Shown: one piece after another, positions 8,664 through 17,880 of the stretch
Position numbering within the stretch: position 1 is the first letter of the stretch
Layout of the letters: the number at the start of each line of letters is the position of its first letter
Made by a program: the position numbers and the translations under genes
Assembly: GCF_039710355.1 (NCBI RefSeq)
Contig: NZ_JBDKWZ010000003.1
Span: 186,001-250,000 of the forward strand
Length of the DNA stretch: 64,000 bases
Direction of reading: 5' to 3'
DNA from: Rapidithrix thailandica
Lineage (GTDB): Bacteria; Bacteroidota; Bacteroidia; Cytophagales; Flammeovirgaceae
The notes under the pieces: model-generated
What the model was told of the DNA's origin: nothing
Database searches by the model: none
What the model saw: the letters and a program-made list of their open reading frames with translations, nothing else

Positions 8664-10535
8664 CTATTCCTTCAGTTTTTTGCCAAATTCCGGTTTGATT
8701 TTGACAAAAAAGGCCACTACCAATATAGGAATGGCCGAGACCACCACCCAGATAAAGAAGTGCTGGTACCCGATCAACTCTTGTAACCAACCGCTAAACA
8801 TCCCGGGAAGCATCATGCCTAATGCCATAAATCCTGTGGTAATGGCAAAATGAGCGGTTTTATGTTCTCCTTCGGAAATATAGATCATGTACAACATATA
8901 AGCGGTAAAGCCAAAACTATATCCGAACTGTTCAATGGCTACAGCGATACAAATCGTTATGAATGAGTCGGGTAAGGCATAGGCCAGGAACACATAGACA
9001 CCATTCGGTAAGTTAACGGCCAGAATCATCCACCATAACCAATATTTCAAGCCCTGCCGGGAAGCCACCCAGCCCCCTAATATTCCCCCTACCGTCAGCG
9101 CGATCATCCCGATGGTACCGTATACCAGACCTACTTCCCCGGTGGTCAAACCCAGGCCCCCGGCCTCCCGGGCATCCAAAAGGAAAGGAGCGGCCAGTTT
9201 AACCAACTGGGCTTCCCCAAAGCGAAAAAGCAATAAAAAAGCGATGCTGACTCCGATATGTTCTTTTTTGAAAAAGAGGGCAAATGTTCTGAAAAACTCT
9301 GAAAACGGTGAGCGTCCGTCTTGCGTGACTGCCGGACGGTCGCCCGCCGGCCGGGGAAGAACAAACCGGTGAAAAAGAAATAAACCGACTAACAAGCCTG
9401 ACAGGATAAAGAAAACGGTGACCCAGGCAAAAGTGATATTCCCGGAAGTAGCTTCAAATACGGCACCGGAGGCTTTCTTTAGTTTAGGATCCAATTGAAT
9501 AACGGCCAATGCCGGTTGATTCCAATTAAACTTATCAAATACGAACCGACTTCCTTCCAGCAGTTGAATACTTTTATCCCCACTTTTCCAGCTAAGATTT
9601 ACTGCTACGGGAGTTTCTTTCGGCTTTTCAGACAAGTGAAAATACACGACTCCTACATTGCCAACGGTTTGTTCAAGCTTTTTTACCGGCACAGTCGGCC
9701 CGAAATGTTTTTGAAGGATCTGGCCTAAAGGACCGGATACGTTTTCACTCCACCAGGATACTTCCGTTCCCGTTTCCGAATTAGTAACTGTTTGCGGTAT
9801 TTCCTGGGGATAAAATCTATGTTTGGTATTCCATTCTTTTACAAAATGCAAAATGGAATCTGCTTGAGCGGGAAGTACTACATTTGTACTGATTTCAAGT
9901 TCTTCCATCCCAGCCACCAAATGCAAAGGACCTGCTTCGGGAATAATATGAAAATTCTGAAAACCCGTCATAGCCTGGTTCTCTACTCGATTGATAGCTT
10001 TGACCGATACACTGGCCGATGCTAATCCGGTACTACTTTCCAGATACCCCGCCAGAATTACGATCAAGCCTTGCCCTGTCAAAATAGCCAACCGGTAAAA
10101 AGTACTTCGTATCCCGACAAAAAAGGCCTGTTTGTGCTCATCCAGGCCTATCATATAAAATCCGTCTGCGGCTATATCATGCGTGGCCGAACTAAAGGCA
10201 AGTAACCAAAGAAAGGCCAAGGTATATTGAAAAAAACCGGGAAGGGGAATGGTAAAGGCCACTCCGGCAAAAGCGGCCCCTAACAGCACTTGCATACTCA
10301 CAATCCACCAACGCTTTGTTTTTACCAGGTCGACTACCGGACTCCATAAAGGCTTGATCACCCATGGCAAATACAGCCAACTAGTGTACAAAGCGATATC
10401 GGCATTGGAAATTCCCATGCGTTTGTACATGATCACCGACACGGTCATAACGACCACATAAGGCATTCCTTCGGCAAAATACAAAGAAGGCACCCAAGCC
10501 CATGGATTTCTGGTTTTCTGTCTTTTCACTTCCAT
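8664..10535 (-). CDS. MFS permease, AmpG-like, with large non-membrane insertion
   Basis: This 623-residue inner-membrane transporter is read from the ATG at 10535 (MEVKRQKTRNP); a TTG 24 bp upstream is less likely. The N-terminal half (YFAEGMPYVVV, LPWVIKPLWSPVVD, ATHDIAADGFY) matches the muropeptide permease AmpG/PAT family, which imports murein fragments for recycling. Between the two helical halves, about residues 175-365 form a hydrophilic, beta-rich segment that normal AmpG (about 490 residues) lacks. The second half resumes with helices and ends in a lysine-rich tail. No recycling enzymes are adjacent, so the substrate assignment is tentative. Confidence 0.75.
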   Translation of the reverse strand: MEVKRQKTRNPWAWVPSLYFAEGMPYVVVMTVSVIMYKRMGISNADIALYTSWLYLPWVIKPLWSPVVDLVKTKRWWIVSMQVLLGAAFAGVAFTIPLPGFFQYTLAFLWLLAFSSATHDIAADGFYMIGLDEHKQAFFVGIRSTFYRLAILTGQGLIVILAGYLESSTGLASASVSVKAINRVENQAMTGFQNFHIIPEAGPLHLVAGMEELEISTNVVLPAQADSILHFVKEWNTKHRFYPQEIPQTVTNSETGTEVSWWSENVSGPLGQILQKHFGPTVPVKKLEQTVGNVGVVYFHLSEKPKETPVAVNLSWKSGDKSIQLLEGSRFVFDKFNWNQPALAVIQLDPKLKKASGAVFEATSGNITFAWVTVFFILSGLLVGLFLFHRFVLPRPAGDRPAVTQDGRSPFSEFFRTFALFFKKEHIGVSIAFLLLFRFGEAQLVKLAAPFLLDAREAGGLGLTTGEVGLVYGTIGMIALTVGGILGGWVASRQGLKYWLWWMILAVNLPNGVYVFLAYALPDSFITICIAVAIEQFGYSFGFTAYMLYMIYISEGEHKTAHFAITTGFMALGMMLPGMFSGWLQELIGYQHFFIWVVVSAIPILVVAFFVKIKPEFGKKLKE

Positions 10536-10816
10536 AGTGTTTGCAATAGTTTCACACAAGGCCTTTTCCCTTACAATGCTGTACTCCGGAACGATACAGC
10601 CTTTTCAACCTTAAAAAGTAAGTTTATGAAATAATCGTAAAAATCAGGGAAAAAGCGGGAAGAAAAACAGGAATGGGTAATACAAATCATGGTTATCCGT
10701 GAGGGGAAAAAACAGATAACAGTTATTAATCGGGATTAGCAGTTAGAAGAAATAACACTTGTCCGCATTAAAAGAGGAAAGCAGTACATCCACCTTTAAC
10801 CACTAATCCCTAACAC

Positions 10817-12259
10817 CTAAGCTTTTACCAATTCCATAATTGTGATTTCAGGAAGCATTCCCACCCGGCCGGGGAAGCCCAAGTAGCCATAGCCTCTGTT
10901 TACATATAAATATTGGTTTTCTTTTTGGTACAAACCGCCCCACTGTTCATACATATATTGCACCGGACTCCATTTCAAACCCGGGATTTCCACGCCAAAC
11001 TGCATCCCATGGGTGTGTCCGGCAAACATGATATCGATATCGGAATACTCCGGCCGAACTTGTGCATCCCAATGGCTGGGATCATGCGAAAGCAACAGTT
11101 TTACGGGAGCTTCTTCTGTTCCTTTATACGCTTGCGCTAATTTTCCATATTTAGGAAAGCGCCCCTTTGCACCCCAATTTTCGATGCCTAAAAGAGCGAT
11201 TTTTTCTCCATCAACTTCCAAAAAGCGATGTTCATTCATCAATAAGTTCCATCCCATACGCCCATGGGTTTTCTTTAAGTTCTCAAGGTTTTGCTTTTGC
11301 GCTTCCGGACTGGCCCAGGATACATAATCTCCATAATCGTGATTTCCCAATACGGAATACACTCCTAGTGGCGCTGATATTTTAGAAAAAATATCCTGAT
11401 AGTCTTTCATCTCGGAGGCACGGTTGTTAACTAAATCTCCCGTAAAAAAGACGGCATCCGGTTTTTGTTTCATCAAAAGTTCTACCCCGCCTTTCACAGC
11501 CGTTTTGTTGTAAAAACTTCCGGAGTGAACATCGGAAATCTGAGCGATTTTAAACCCGTGAAACGCAGAAGGCAAATTGGCCAAAGGTACTTTCACTTTT
11601 CGGATACGATAATCGTGTGCTCCCGAAACGATCCCATACACCATGCCTACAGCCGGAACGGCACCTACCACCAATCCTGTTTTGGCTAAAAACTCGGAAC
11701 GGGTAATGGCATCCCCCTCTCCAATCGCTCCGTTTGAAGGAGCGAGTTGAGCATACACCCACTTCCCCAAACGAACCGCATCATCCAACAACAAGAATAT
11801 GACAATTAACAACTTTGGTAACAAGTTGATCAATACACCTGTCATAAAATAACTGCGTGTGTTGCGCCCCAGGAATTCGGCATCCAAGAAAAAGAACAAA
11901 CAAGCCCCGGCCAATACCAATGCGGAAACACTCCAGTAAGACCAGGTAATGATATTGCGGAAGACGGTGGAAAAATCCTGAATGACTAACCGGACCGCTT
12001 GAAAGGCATAGTAGTCTATAAGAAGCAATACCATCAGAAATAAGAGGACATAAAATAATCTACGTTCCATGAATTCAATATCAAAAAGAAAAAACAGCGA
12101 GATACTCAGTAAAACAGAAGCAGAAACAGCCCAATAAATCCAAGGGAACAATTTAGAAGTAGTGGAATTTAGCAGCTTTCGTTTAAGGGATTGAAAAATA
12201 CTCCACTCCACAAAAAAAAGTACGGTAGAAATTAATAAAATTAAAAGAATTCTGTTCAT
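10817..12259 (-). CDS. Membrane-anchored metallophosphoesterase (YkuE/YaeI-like)
   Basis: This 480-residue protein has an N-terminal region of about 150 residues with four hydrophobic helices. A calcineurin-like phosphoesterase domain follows at about 230-480. The metal-binding motifs are in order: DVHSG (about 240), GDLVNN, GNHDYG (about 304), SHDPSHW and GHTHG (about 413). Related enzymes act on phospholipid or lipid-A-precursor phosphoesters at the membrane, but the substrate here is unknown. The gene stands alone; the next gene on the same strand lies about 280 bp downstream. Confidence 0.88.
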   Translation of the reverse strand: MNRILLILLISTVLFFVEWSIFQSLKRKLLNSTTSKLFPWIYWAVSASVLLSISLFFLFDIEFMERRLFYVLLFLMVLLLIDYYAFQAVRLVIQDFSTVFRNIITWSYWSVSALVLAGACLFFFLDAEFLGRNTRSYFMTGVLINLLPKLLIVIFLLLDDAVRLGKWVYAQLAPSNGAIGEGDAITRSEFLAKTGLVVGAVPAVGMVYGIVSGAHDYRIRKVKVPLANLPSAFHGFKIAQISDVHSGSFYNKTAVKGGVELLMKQKPDAVFFTGDLVNNRASEMKDYQDIFSKISAPLGVYSVLGNHDYGDYVSWASPEAQKQNLENLKKTHGRMGWNLLMNEHRFLEVDGEKIALLGIENWGAKGRFPKYGKLAQAYKGTEEAPVKLLLSHDPSHWDAQVRPEYSDIDIMFAGHTHGMQFGVEIPGLKWSPVQYMYEQWGGLYQKENQYLYVNRGYGYLGFPGRVGMLPEITIMELVKA

Positions 12260-12775
12260 GAGTTGTTTCTAATAGTTGACACCGATATGCCATTGATTAT
12301 ACAAGTATTTGGTTTCAGGCATTCAAACTAGCAAGGGGTTGAACCCCGCTAACTGTTCAGCCATGTTGCTTATTATTCAAGGGGTTTACCCAAGCGTTAT
12401 CACGGCTTTTCAAGCCACCTTGAAAAGGGATCACAATATGCTATTCAAAGGTATCCATGTTAAGCAATATATTACTTTTGAATTAACTTTTATCGTCAGG
12501 CAAAGTTCGCCATTCTTCCTTTTTTAACATCAATTTTACATTAATGGCTTATATATGTGTTTTATGGGGATTGGATGCAGATTTTTGGCATTTTTACTTT
12601 GTTATGCATAAACTCCCTCCTCCATTCCCAGTGTTTTTCGGATTTATTTTTGTAAATTAACCTGTGAAAATTGAAAGATATATCATTCCAAAGCAAAATT
12701 ACGTAAAACAATACCATGGAATTTTTTTTTACTTTTTAAACGTTTTTTTCGAGAATTTAAAACCAAACTTAAACT
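12260..12775. other. Intergenic region, no intact gene
   Basis: This stretch is A/T-rich with no convincing coding potential. It contains a perfect 9-bp inverted repeat CTTTTCAAG/CTTGAAAAG at 12406-12427 with a 4-nt loop but no T-run, and short GGGGTT/AACCCC dyads near 12334. No RNA family could be recognised. Confidence 0.5.
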
Positions 12776-12925
12776 ATGAAATCATTAGGAATAGGGAATG
12801 CCCCACAACCCAAGGATACATTCCTAATTAACAATTTAATTTCTCAAAATGCGATCTCTAATTCTTTATCGAATGGGATACATTGCTGCCTGATGGCGGT
12901 TTTTTGGTGTGGCTCTTATGCTTAG
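12776..12925 (+). CDS. Possible small peptide (49 aa), uncharacterised
   Basis: An ATG preceded by an A-rich stretch (aaccaaacttaaact) opens 49 codons beginning MKSLGIGNAPQPKDTF and ending CCLMAVFWCGSYA. The N-terminal half is polar with Asn/Ser repeats. The C-terminal end is hydrophobic and holds three cysteines. It lies upstream of a conserved-looking small gene on the same strand. It might be a leader peptide, a small secreted or modified peptide, or chance. No family is recognised. Confidence 0.3.
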   Translation: MKSLGIGNAPQPKDTFLINNLISQNAISNSLSNGIHCCLMAVFWCGSYA

Positions 12926-13092
12926 GTGTACCTTCTGTTTTGAAGGTAATTTTTTCAACTGACCGGTCCCTTTTGTAAGTGAGCGTATATCGCTCTGACA
13001 AAGACTGGCAAATGGTTAAATCTGCAATAAATCGAATGCATGCAAGACCAATACATAAACCTAAATTAGCAACTTTAAACCATACGAAAACT

Positions 13093-13296
13093 ATGCTTGA
13101 CTACAGCAAATTAATCCTGGACAAAGTGAGCTTTAATCGCATTTTGTTTGAAAAAGAATTGCGCAAAGCCGTAAGACAATTGTCTGACCAAGAAATACAC
13201 AAATTAAAAAACTGGTGTATTGCCAAGTACGGACCAAAGTATAAATCTTTAATACTGGACGTCTTTGATGAAGCGTTAAGCGAAACCTACTTATAA
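13093..13296 (+). CDS. Small conserved Bacteroidota protein, unknown function
   Basis: This 67-residue protein is MLDYSKLILDKVSF… followed by basic and amphipathic helices, with LRKAVRQLSDQE and LKNWCIAKYG. I start it at 13093 because small helical proteins beginning in this way are common in the phylum and an A-rich stretch precedes it. An upstream in-frame start at 12979 would add 38 residues of unlike composition. It is predicted to be cytoplasmic, helical and positively charged at the N-terminal half. The function is unknown. A very strong terminator follows. Confidence 0.7.
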   Translation: MLDYSKLILDKVSFNRILFEKELRKAVRQLSDQEIHKLKNWCIAKYGPKYKSLILDVFDEALSETYL

Positions 13297-13320
13297 TAAA
13301 GATCTAAGAGCATGGAATAA

Positions 13321-13356
13321 AAAACACCTTGGTGCTTCCACCAAGGTGTTTTTTTA
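13321..13356. terminator. Bidirectional terminator
   Basis: A perfect 14-bp stem (13321-13334 with 13339-13352) has the loop CTTC, a T-run on the plus side and an A-run on the other. It serves the small gene on the plus strand and the amidohydrolase converging on the minus strand. Confidence 0.92.
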
Positions 13357-13405
13357 TCAATGGAGATGTAATAAGTGTTCTTATCAAATCATTCAAAGAA
13401 CTTGC

Positions 13406-16400
13406 TTAGTTGATGCCACAACTACAAGTGGGGCGCATAAAGGAACGCGTTTTGAAATGCCAAGGAAAATGCTGGCTAAATTTACCGTTTTCCCAGTAGA
13501 ACTTACTTCTTTTGCGCTCTACGTTACCTACTTCCTTCATGCTTTCAGCCTCAAATAAACGCCCATTGATCATAGTGTACCGCACAAACTCGGTATTCCG
13601 GATATTCTCCAAAGGATCTTTGTCCAGCACGATTAAGTCAGCCAGCTTTCCTGCTTCCAATGAACCTATTTCATGATCCATACCGATGTAGTGGGCCCCA
13701 TTCCAAGTAGCCGCCCGGATCGCTTCCAGATTAGACATCCCTCCCTGCGCAAGCATCCATAATTCCCAATGAGCTCCAATTCCCTGAATTTGCCCATGAG
13801 CACCTAAATTCACCTTCACCCCTTTATCTGTTAACTCTTTACAGAGCTGGGAGCTCAGGATATGTCCGTTTTCATACTCTTCCATTGGCACCATGGTACG
13901 GTGACGTGAACGTGCATCAACAACTGCCCGGGGAGTAAAGTTGAGTAAACGTTCTTTCTCCCATACATTGGTGGTTTGGTACCAATAGTACTCCCCGGTG
14001 ATGCTTCCGTAATTAACGATAAGCGTAGGTGTATAACCTGTTTGACTTTCAGACCATACTGTTTGTACATCTTTGTAAGCCGGGAAAATAGGAATATTAT
14101 GTTCTATTCCCGTATGCCCATCCAGAATCATACTCATATTGTGAAAAAAGGTAGAACCGCCTTCCGGTACCACCATCACTCCTTGTTCTTTTGCAGCCGT
14201 GATGATTTGTTGGCGTTGCTCTCTTCGGGGTTGATTATAACTTTTCACGGAAAAGGCCCCAAAAGCTTTGGTACGGCTGATCGCAGAACGGGCATCGTCC
14301 AGGTTATTCACTACAGCTTTAAAATCTCCGTCCGCACCGTATAAAATGGTTCCCGTAGAAAAAATCCTCGGTCCTACCATTTGTCCCGCCTTCACCATTT
14401 CCGATTGAGAAAACACCATTTCCGTATTGGCAGAAGGATCGTGGGTGGTAGTGACTCCATAAGCCAGGTTGGCATAATAGGCCCAATGTTGCTTAGGACT
14501 CAAGCCATAGCGAAACCCTCTCAAATGAGCGTGTACATCTACAATACCGGGCATGATCGTTTTGCCAGTCACGTCCACCACTTTTGCATTGGCAGGTACA
14601 TTTACTTCTCCGGCTTTCCCAATGGCTTCGATGCGGTTTTCATTGATGACGATTACTCCATTCTCTATTACTTCATCACCCTTCATCGTGATGATTTTCG
14701 CACCACTCAAAACCAATTTTTTCTCCGGTTTATCCAACTCCACTTCCAAACCCAATGCAACTCCGGTAGTATCCGGTGGAGGCACACTATCGGGAGAGCC
14801 TTCCAAAAAGGTAAAACGCTTCTTAACCTCAGTGGTAAAATATTCACCTCCTAAGGTCCAATGTAATTTTTTGCTGTCTGCCGACCAATGTAAGTTAATT
14901 CCCGCATCTTTTGTCACTTGTGATACCGGTATCGCCTGGGTGCCGGCCTTTAGTTCGAAAGGTTTGCCATTGAGATGCATTGGCGCGATATATACCTTGT
15001 GCAGCTCCATAAAGGCCACCCATTGGTTGTCCGGGCTGGCAAGAAAGCGGTTGGCATGATCTCCGATAAAATGCGTCTTTTCATCCGAGCCATCTACTTT
15101 CACACTTTTCAACTCTTTTTTTAAACTTCCGAAAAAGTAACCTCCCGTTTGATAGAAGATCCGTTTTCCTTCTTTATCAAATTGGGGGTAAGCGCCTTCT
15201 TTCCCTACCAAAGTCATTTCTCCCCCTTGTGCAGGCATGGTATAAATTCCGGGTTTTTTAGAAAAATCAAAGCCTAAATCGTAATTTCCAACTTCTTTTT
15301 GAAACACCAAGGTTTTTCCCTCCGGAGAAAAATCCGGAGCACGGTAAATGCCCTTTTCCCGGGTCACTTTTACAGGCTGTGCTTTCTTAGCCGTCAGATC
15401 CAAGGTATAAATGGCGCCCAACTCTTCATCGTCCCAAGTGACATATGCCAGGGTTTTCCCATCTTTGGAAAAAGTGGGTTCGTACTCAAATGTTTGATGG
15501 TTGGTCAGCCTTTGAGGTTTACCGTTCGGTAATTTTTTCTTCCACAAATACCCTACGGCATTGAATACCACCGTATTTCCATCCGGTGAAGTCGCCAGAT
15601 GCCGAATGGCTTTTGCTGTAAACTTCTCAGGAGCAACTTCTTGCTTAAAGCGCAATGCATGGTAAATTTTATGTTTGGCATTCACCTCAAACGGAATCAT
15701 CTCCGCACTCCCGTTATCCACATTGATTTTCCGGAGTTTTCCTTTTGCCCAAATAACGATATGCTGGTCATCGGGCGTCCAACTATAGCCTGTATACGGT
15801 CCGAAAATCGCCCAGGCCTCTTGTTGATCTTTTGAAAGATCTTCATAAATAGGCCATTCTTGTCCGGTAGTCAAATCGTGCAAATACAAAACGGATTTTG
15901 TCCGTACCCGCTTGATAAAAGCCATGAGTTTACCATTGTGAGAAATTTGAGGAGTGATGGCTCCACCCGGTCCTCCGGTAATGGTTTCAATTTCTCCGGT
16001 TTCCCGGTCATAGCGTTTGATCACATAAATCTGACTGTTGGGATCTTTGTTATACTCAAAAGCTCCACCGGGATACATGTCTTCACTGTAGTAAATATAA
16101 CGACCGTCCGGAGAAAAACACGGTTCTCCTACATCTTGTTGATCGTTTTTGCGCTGAGTCAGTTGTACTCCCGAGCCTCCGCTGATATGATACATCCATA
16201 GCTCTCCCGCTCCCAACGAACGCCCGGAAGTAAAGTGTTTTCTGGCTACGAAATATTGACCGTCAGGTGCCCAATCGGCATTGTTCAATAAGCGGAAATT
16301 TTCTTTGGTTATCTGTTTGGCTTCCGAGCCATCCCGGTTCATCATCCAGATATTATCTCCCCCTCCGGCATCACTAGTAAACATAATTTGCGAGCCATCC

Positions 16401-16687
16401 GGGCTATAGCTCGGTTGTACTTCAAAAGCATGCCCTTGCCGCAATACGTTGGCCTCTCCCCCCTTGATCGGAATGCTGTAAATATCCCCCATCATATCAA
16501 AAACCACCTCTTTACCATCCGGACTCACATCCAAACTCATCCAAGTCCCTTCGTCTGTGGTAAACTCGATTTCTTTAAAATCACCCGGGGGATTGTTGAC
16601 ATCCCATTTCTTGTCTTTGTCTTGAGCAAAAGCCAGTTGGCAAACACCCAATAACAAACACGCCACTTTGATCATTCGTTTTCTCAT
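13406..16687 (-). CDS. Secreted TolB-type propeller plus amidohydrolase
   Basis: This 1093-residue protein has a signal peptide (…LLLGVCQLAFAQ). At about 40-640 it has a series of PD40/TolB-like blades with recurring SPDGK, APDGQ and SxDGK turns. At about 660-1060 it has an amidohydrolase-fold domain with the metal-binding motif IMPGIVDVHAHL near residue 716. Further histidine motifs follow (GHTGIEHN, LGAHGQ) and a C-terminal SLEAGKLADLIVLD segment typical of imidazolonepropionase-related hydrolases. Exported fusions of this form occur in Bacteroidota; the substrate is unknown, with dipeptides or modified amino acids possible. The last residues (MRPTCSCGIN) are cysteine-containing and unusual. 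Confidence 0.88.
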   Translation of the reverse strand: MRKRMIKVACLLLGVCQLAFAQDKDKKWDVNNPPGDFKEIEFTTDEGTWMSLDVSPDGKEVVFDMMGDIYSIPIKGGEANVLRQGHAFEVQPSYSPDGSQIMFTSDAGGGDNIWMMNRDGSEAKQITKENFRLLNNADWAPDGQYFVARKHFTSGRSLGAGELWMYHISGGSGVQLTQRKNDQQDVGEPCFSPDGRYIYYSEDMYPGGAFEYNKDPNSQIYVIKRYDRETGEIETITGGPGGAITPQISHNGKLMAFIKRVRTKSVLYLHDLTTGQEWPIYEDLSKDQQEAWAIFGPYTGYSWTPDDQHIVIWAKGKLRKINVDNGSAEMIPFEVNAKHKIYHALRFKQEVAPEKFTAKAIRHLATSPDGNTVVFNAVGYLWKKKLPNGKPQRLTNHQTFEYEPTFSKDGKTLAYVTWDDEELGAIYTLDLTAKKAQPVKVTREKGIYRAPDFSPEGKTLVFQKEVGNYDLGFDFSKKPGIYTMPAQGGEMTLVGKEGAYPQFDKEGKRIFYQTGGYFFGSLKKELKSVKVDGSDEKTHFIGDHANRFLASPDNQWVAFMELHKVYIAPMHLNGKPFELKAGTQAIPVSQVTKDAGINLHWSADSKKLHWTLGGEYFTTEVKKRFTFLEGSPDSVPPPDTTGVALGLEVELDKPEKKLVLSGAKIITMKGDEVIENGVIVINENRIEAIGKAGEVNVPANAKVVDVTGKTIMPGIVDVHAHLRGFRYGLSPKQHWAYYANLAYGVTTTHDPSANTEMVFSQSEMVKAGQMVGPRIFSTGTILYGADGDFKAVVNNLDDARSAISRTKAFGAFSVKSYNQPRREQRQQIITAAKEQGVMVVPEGGSTFFHNMSMILDGHTGIEHNIPIFPAYKDVQTVWSESQTGYTPTLIVNYGSITGEYYWYQTTNVWEKERLLNFTPRAVVDARSRHRTMVPMEEYENGHILSSQLCKELTDKGVKVNLGAHGQIQGIGAHWELWMLAQGGMSNLEAIRAATWNGAHYIGMDHEIGSLEAGKLADLIVLDKDPLENIRNTEFVRYTMINGRLFEAESMKEVGNVERKRSKFYWENGKFSQHFPWHFKTRSFMRPTCSCGIN

Positions 16688-17058
16688 GTTGTTTATAAAG
16701 TTTATATTATTTCAAATACGAAAATTAAGTTGGCTATACAACTTAATTTCACAAACTAAACAAAAATAGCCGTCATGTCTCTGAATATTCCATTTCAATA
16801 TTGTCCACCACTCTTGGCGACTCACAAAATAGTTGCATAAAATTACACAAACTTCATAGCTTTTCCTGCAGCTTCTATTTGAAGGGTTGGTCACTTACCC
16901 AGTCATGTTTTACATTGATAAAAAGAGAGATTACCACTATATCAAAAGGAATTTTCGTATTATTTTCAGATTTTTTAGCGTAAGTGAACTTTCTTTTGCA
17001 ATTTTGCGTGTTCTAGAATGGAATTATCTACAAGATGATTCAAGTTCTTTTTCTTATT
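16688..17058. other. Intergenic region upstream of ssrA and the amidohydrolase
   Basis: No gene is seen here. Near the amidohydrolase start the minus strand carries TTTCGTATTTGAAA, also found before the lipoprotein at 49093. A weak ssrA promoter candidate (TTTG at 17003-17006, TATCTACA at 17025-17032) lies upstream of the tmRNA. Confidence 0.4.
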
Positions 17059-17457
17059 GGGGTCGACTGGTATTGACAGGTTGAGTGATGACGTGTATAA
17101 GCATGCAGGCTCATAGGATGCGAGCCTTGATCACTAGTCCTAAACCATAATTGGCGAAAATAACTACGCCATGGCTGCGTAATTTAGCTGAATGCTGAAT
17201 TTACACGCTTAGGGTTGATCCAACGGATCCCCGGCCACATCCCTCAAAGCCTTCGTCTTGCCGGCTTTGATATAGGGGTGTCATAACGCGAGACTAGCCA
17301 GAGCAAAGTTGTGGTGCACTGGCGAAACTTAAGCAACTAAGGAGAGGTACTGGTTTGCTACCGACCTACCCTTTCCCGACAATTAAGGCGTAGCTAAGCA
17401 TGTAGAAGGCACGGTTTTTACCTTCTCTGGACCAGGGTTCGAGTCCCTGCGACTCCA
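17059..17457 (+). ncRNA. ssrA: Transfer-messenger RNA (tmRNA)
   Basis: The 5' GGGGTCG (17059-17065) pairs with 3' CGACTCC (17450-17456) to form the tRNA-like acceptor. The T arm GGTTCGAGTCC lies just before it, and the discriminator A is not followed by an encoded CCA. The tag reading frame at 17153-17182 gives GENNYAMAA and stops at TAA, the form expected in Bacteroidota. With SmpB, tmRNA rescues stalled ribosomes and marks proteins for proteolysis. Its 3' end is the left attachment site of the mobile element. Confidence 0.96.
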
Positions 17458-17459
17458 CA
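17446..17459 (+). repeat. Left attachment site in the ssrA 3' end
   Basis: CCTGCGACTCCACA within the tmRNA acceptor region is repeated exactly at 27519-27532. tRNA and tmRNA 3' ends are classic tyrosine-integrase targets, and the gene stays intact because the element supplies the same sequence. Confidence 0.85.
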
Positions 17460-17469
17460 ACTAAAACAC

Positions 17470-17510
17470 AAGACCCTCTGTGTATCAGCAATATACAGAG
17501 GGTCTTTCTT
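17470..17510 (+). terminator. tmRNA terminator supplied by the element
   Basis: The 15-bp stem AGACCCTCTGTGTAT (17471-17485) pairs with ATATACAGAGGGTCT (17491-17505) with one G-T pair and is followed by T-rich sequence. It lies inside the element, 13 bp after the tmRNA end. Confidence 0.85.
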
Positions 17511-17880
17511 TGACTAATAGCATTTTTAAGGGCACTTTCTATAAAAAGCTTTTTTCTGCTAAGGGATAGAGAAAAGGATTTTAAAGTAAAGGGTGAATAA
17601 ATGTATAAGCTCACTACTAAGCCTATTCAATATTTGCTTTAAATGATCTATTAGATCCTTTTTAAAGGACAATTAAACGACATAAATTTACATTTTTCCA
17701 GCTTTTTATTAGAAAAAATAGACACAAATGCGTCTTAAAGTGACTTTTATCTTTATCAACTCCCAATGAATAAAGGAAAGAAAAACATGCATTTTGTGTA
17801 GTATTTACACATTTTAAGCTTTTTTCCTTTTTCTTTAACATGTAATTTTTCCTACACCCCTCCTACTAACTTGTACAGTC
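17511..17880. other. Left-end non-coding region of the element
   Basis: This stretch is very A/T-rich with no credible gene. A short palindrome GATCTATTAGATC lies near 17648. It could contain termination or transfer-origin signals, but none can be recognised. Confidence 0.5.

Noticed and set aside
12309..12527. 72-residue plus-strand frame in the gap after the metallophosphoesterase
   Set aside because: No ribosome-binding context, no conserved phrase and no neighbour; it looks like chance.
17366..17614. 82-residue minus-strand frame with QGLEPWSREG
   Set aside because: It is antisense to the tmRNA 3' end and its terminator; this translation is a well-known artefact of the tRNA-like domain.
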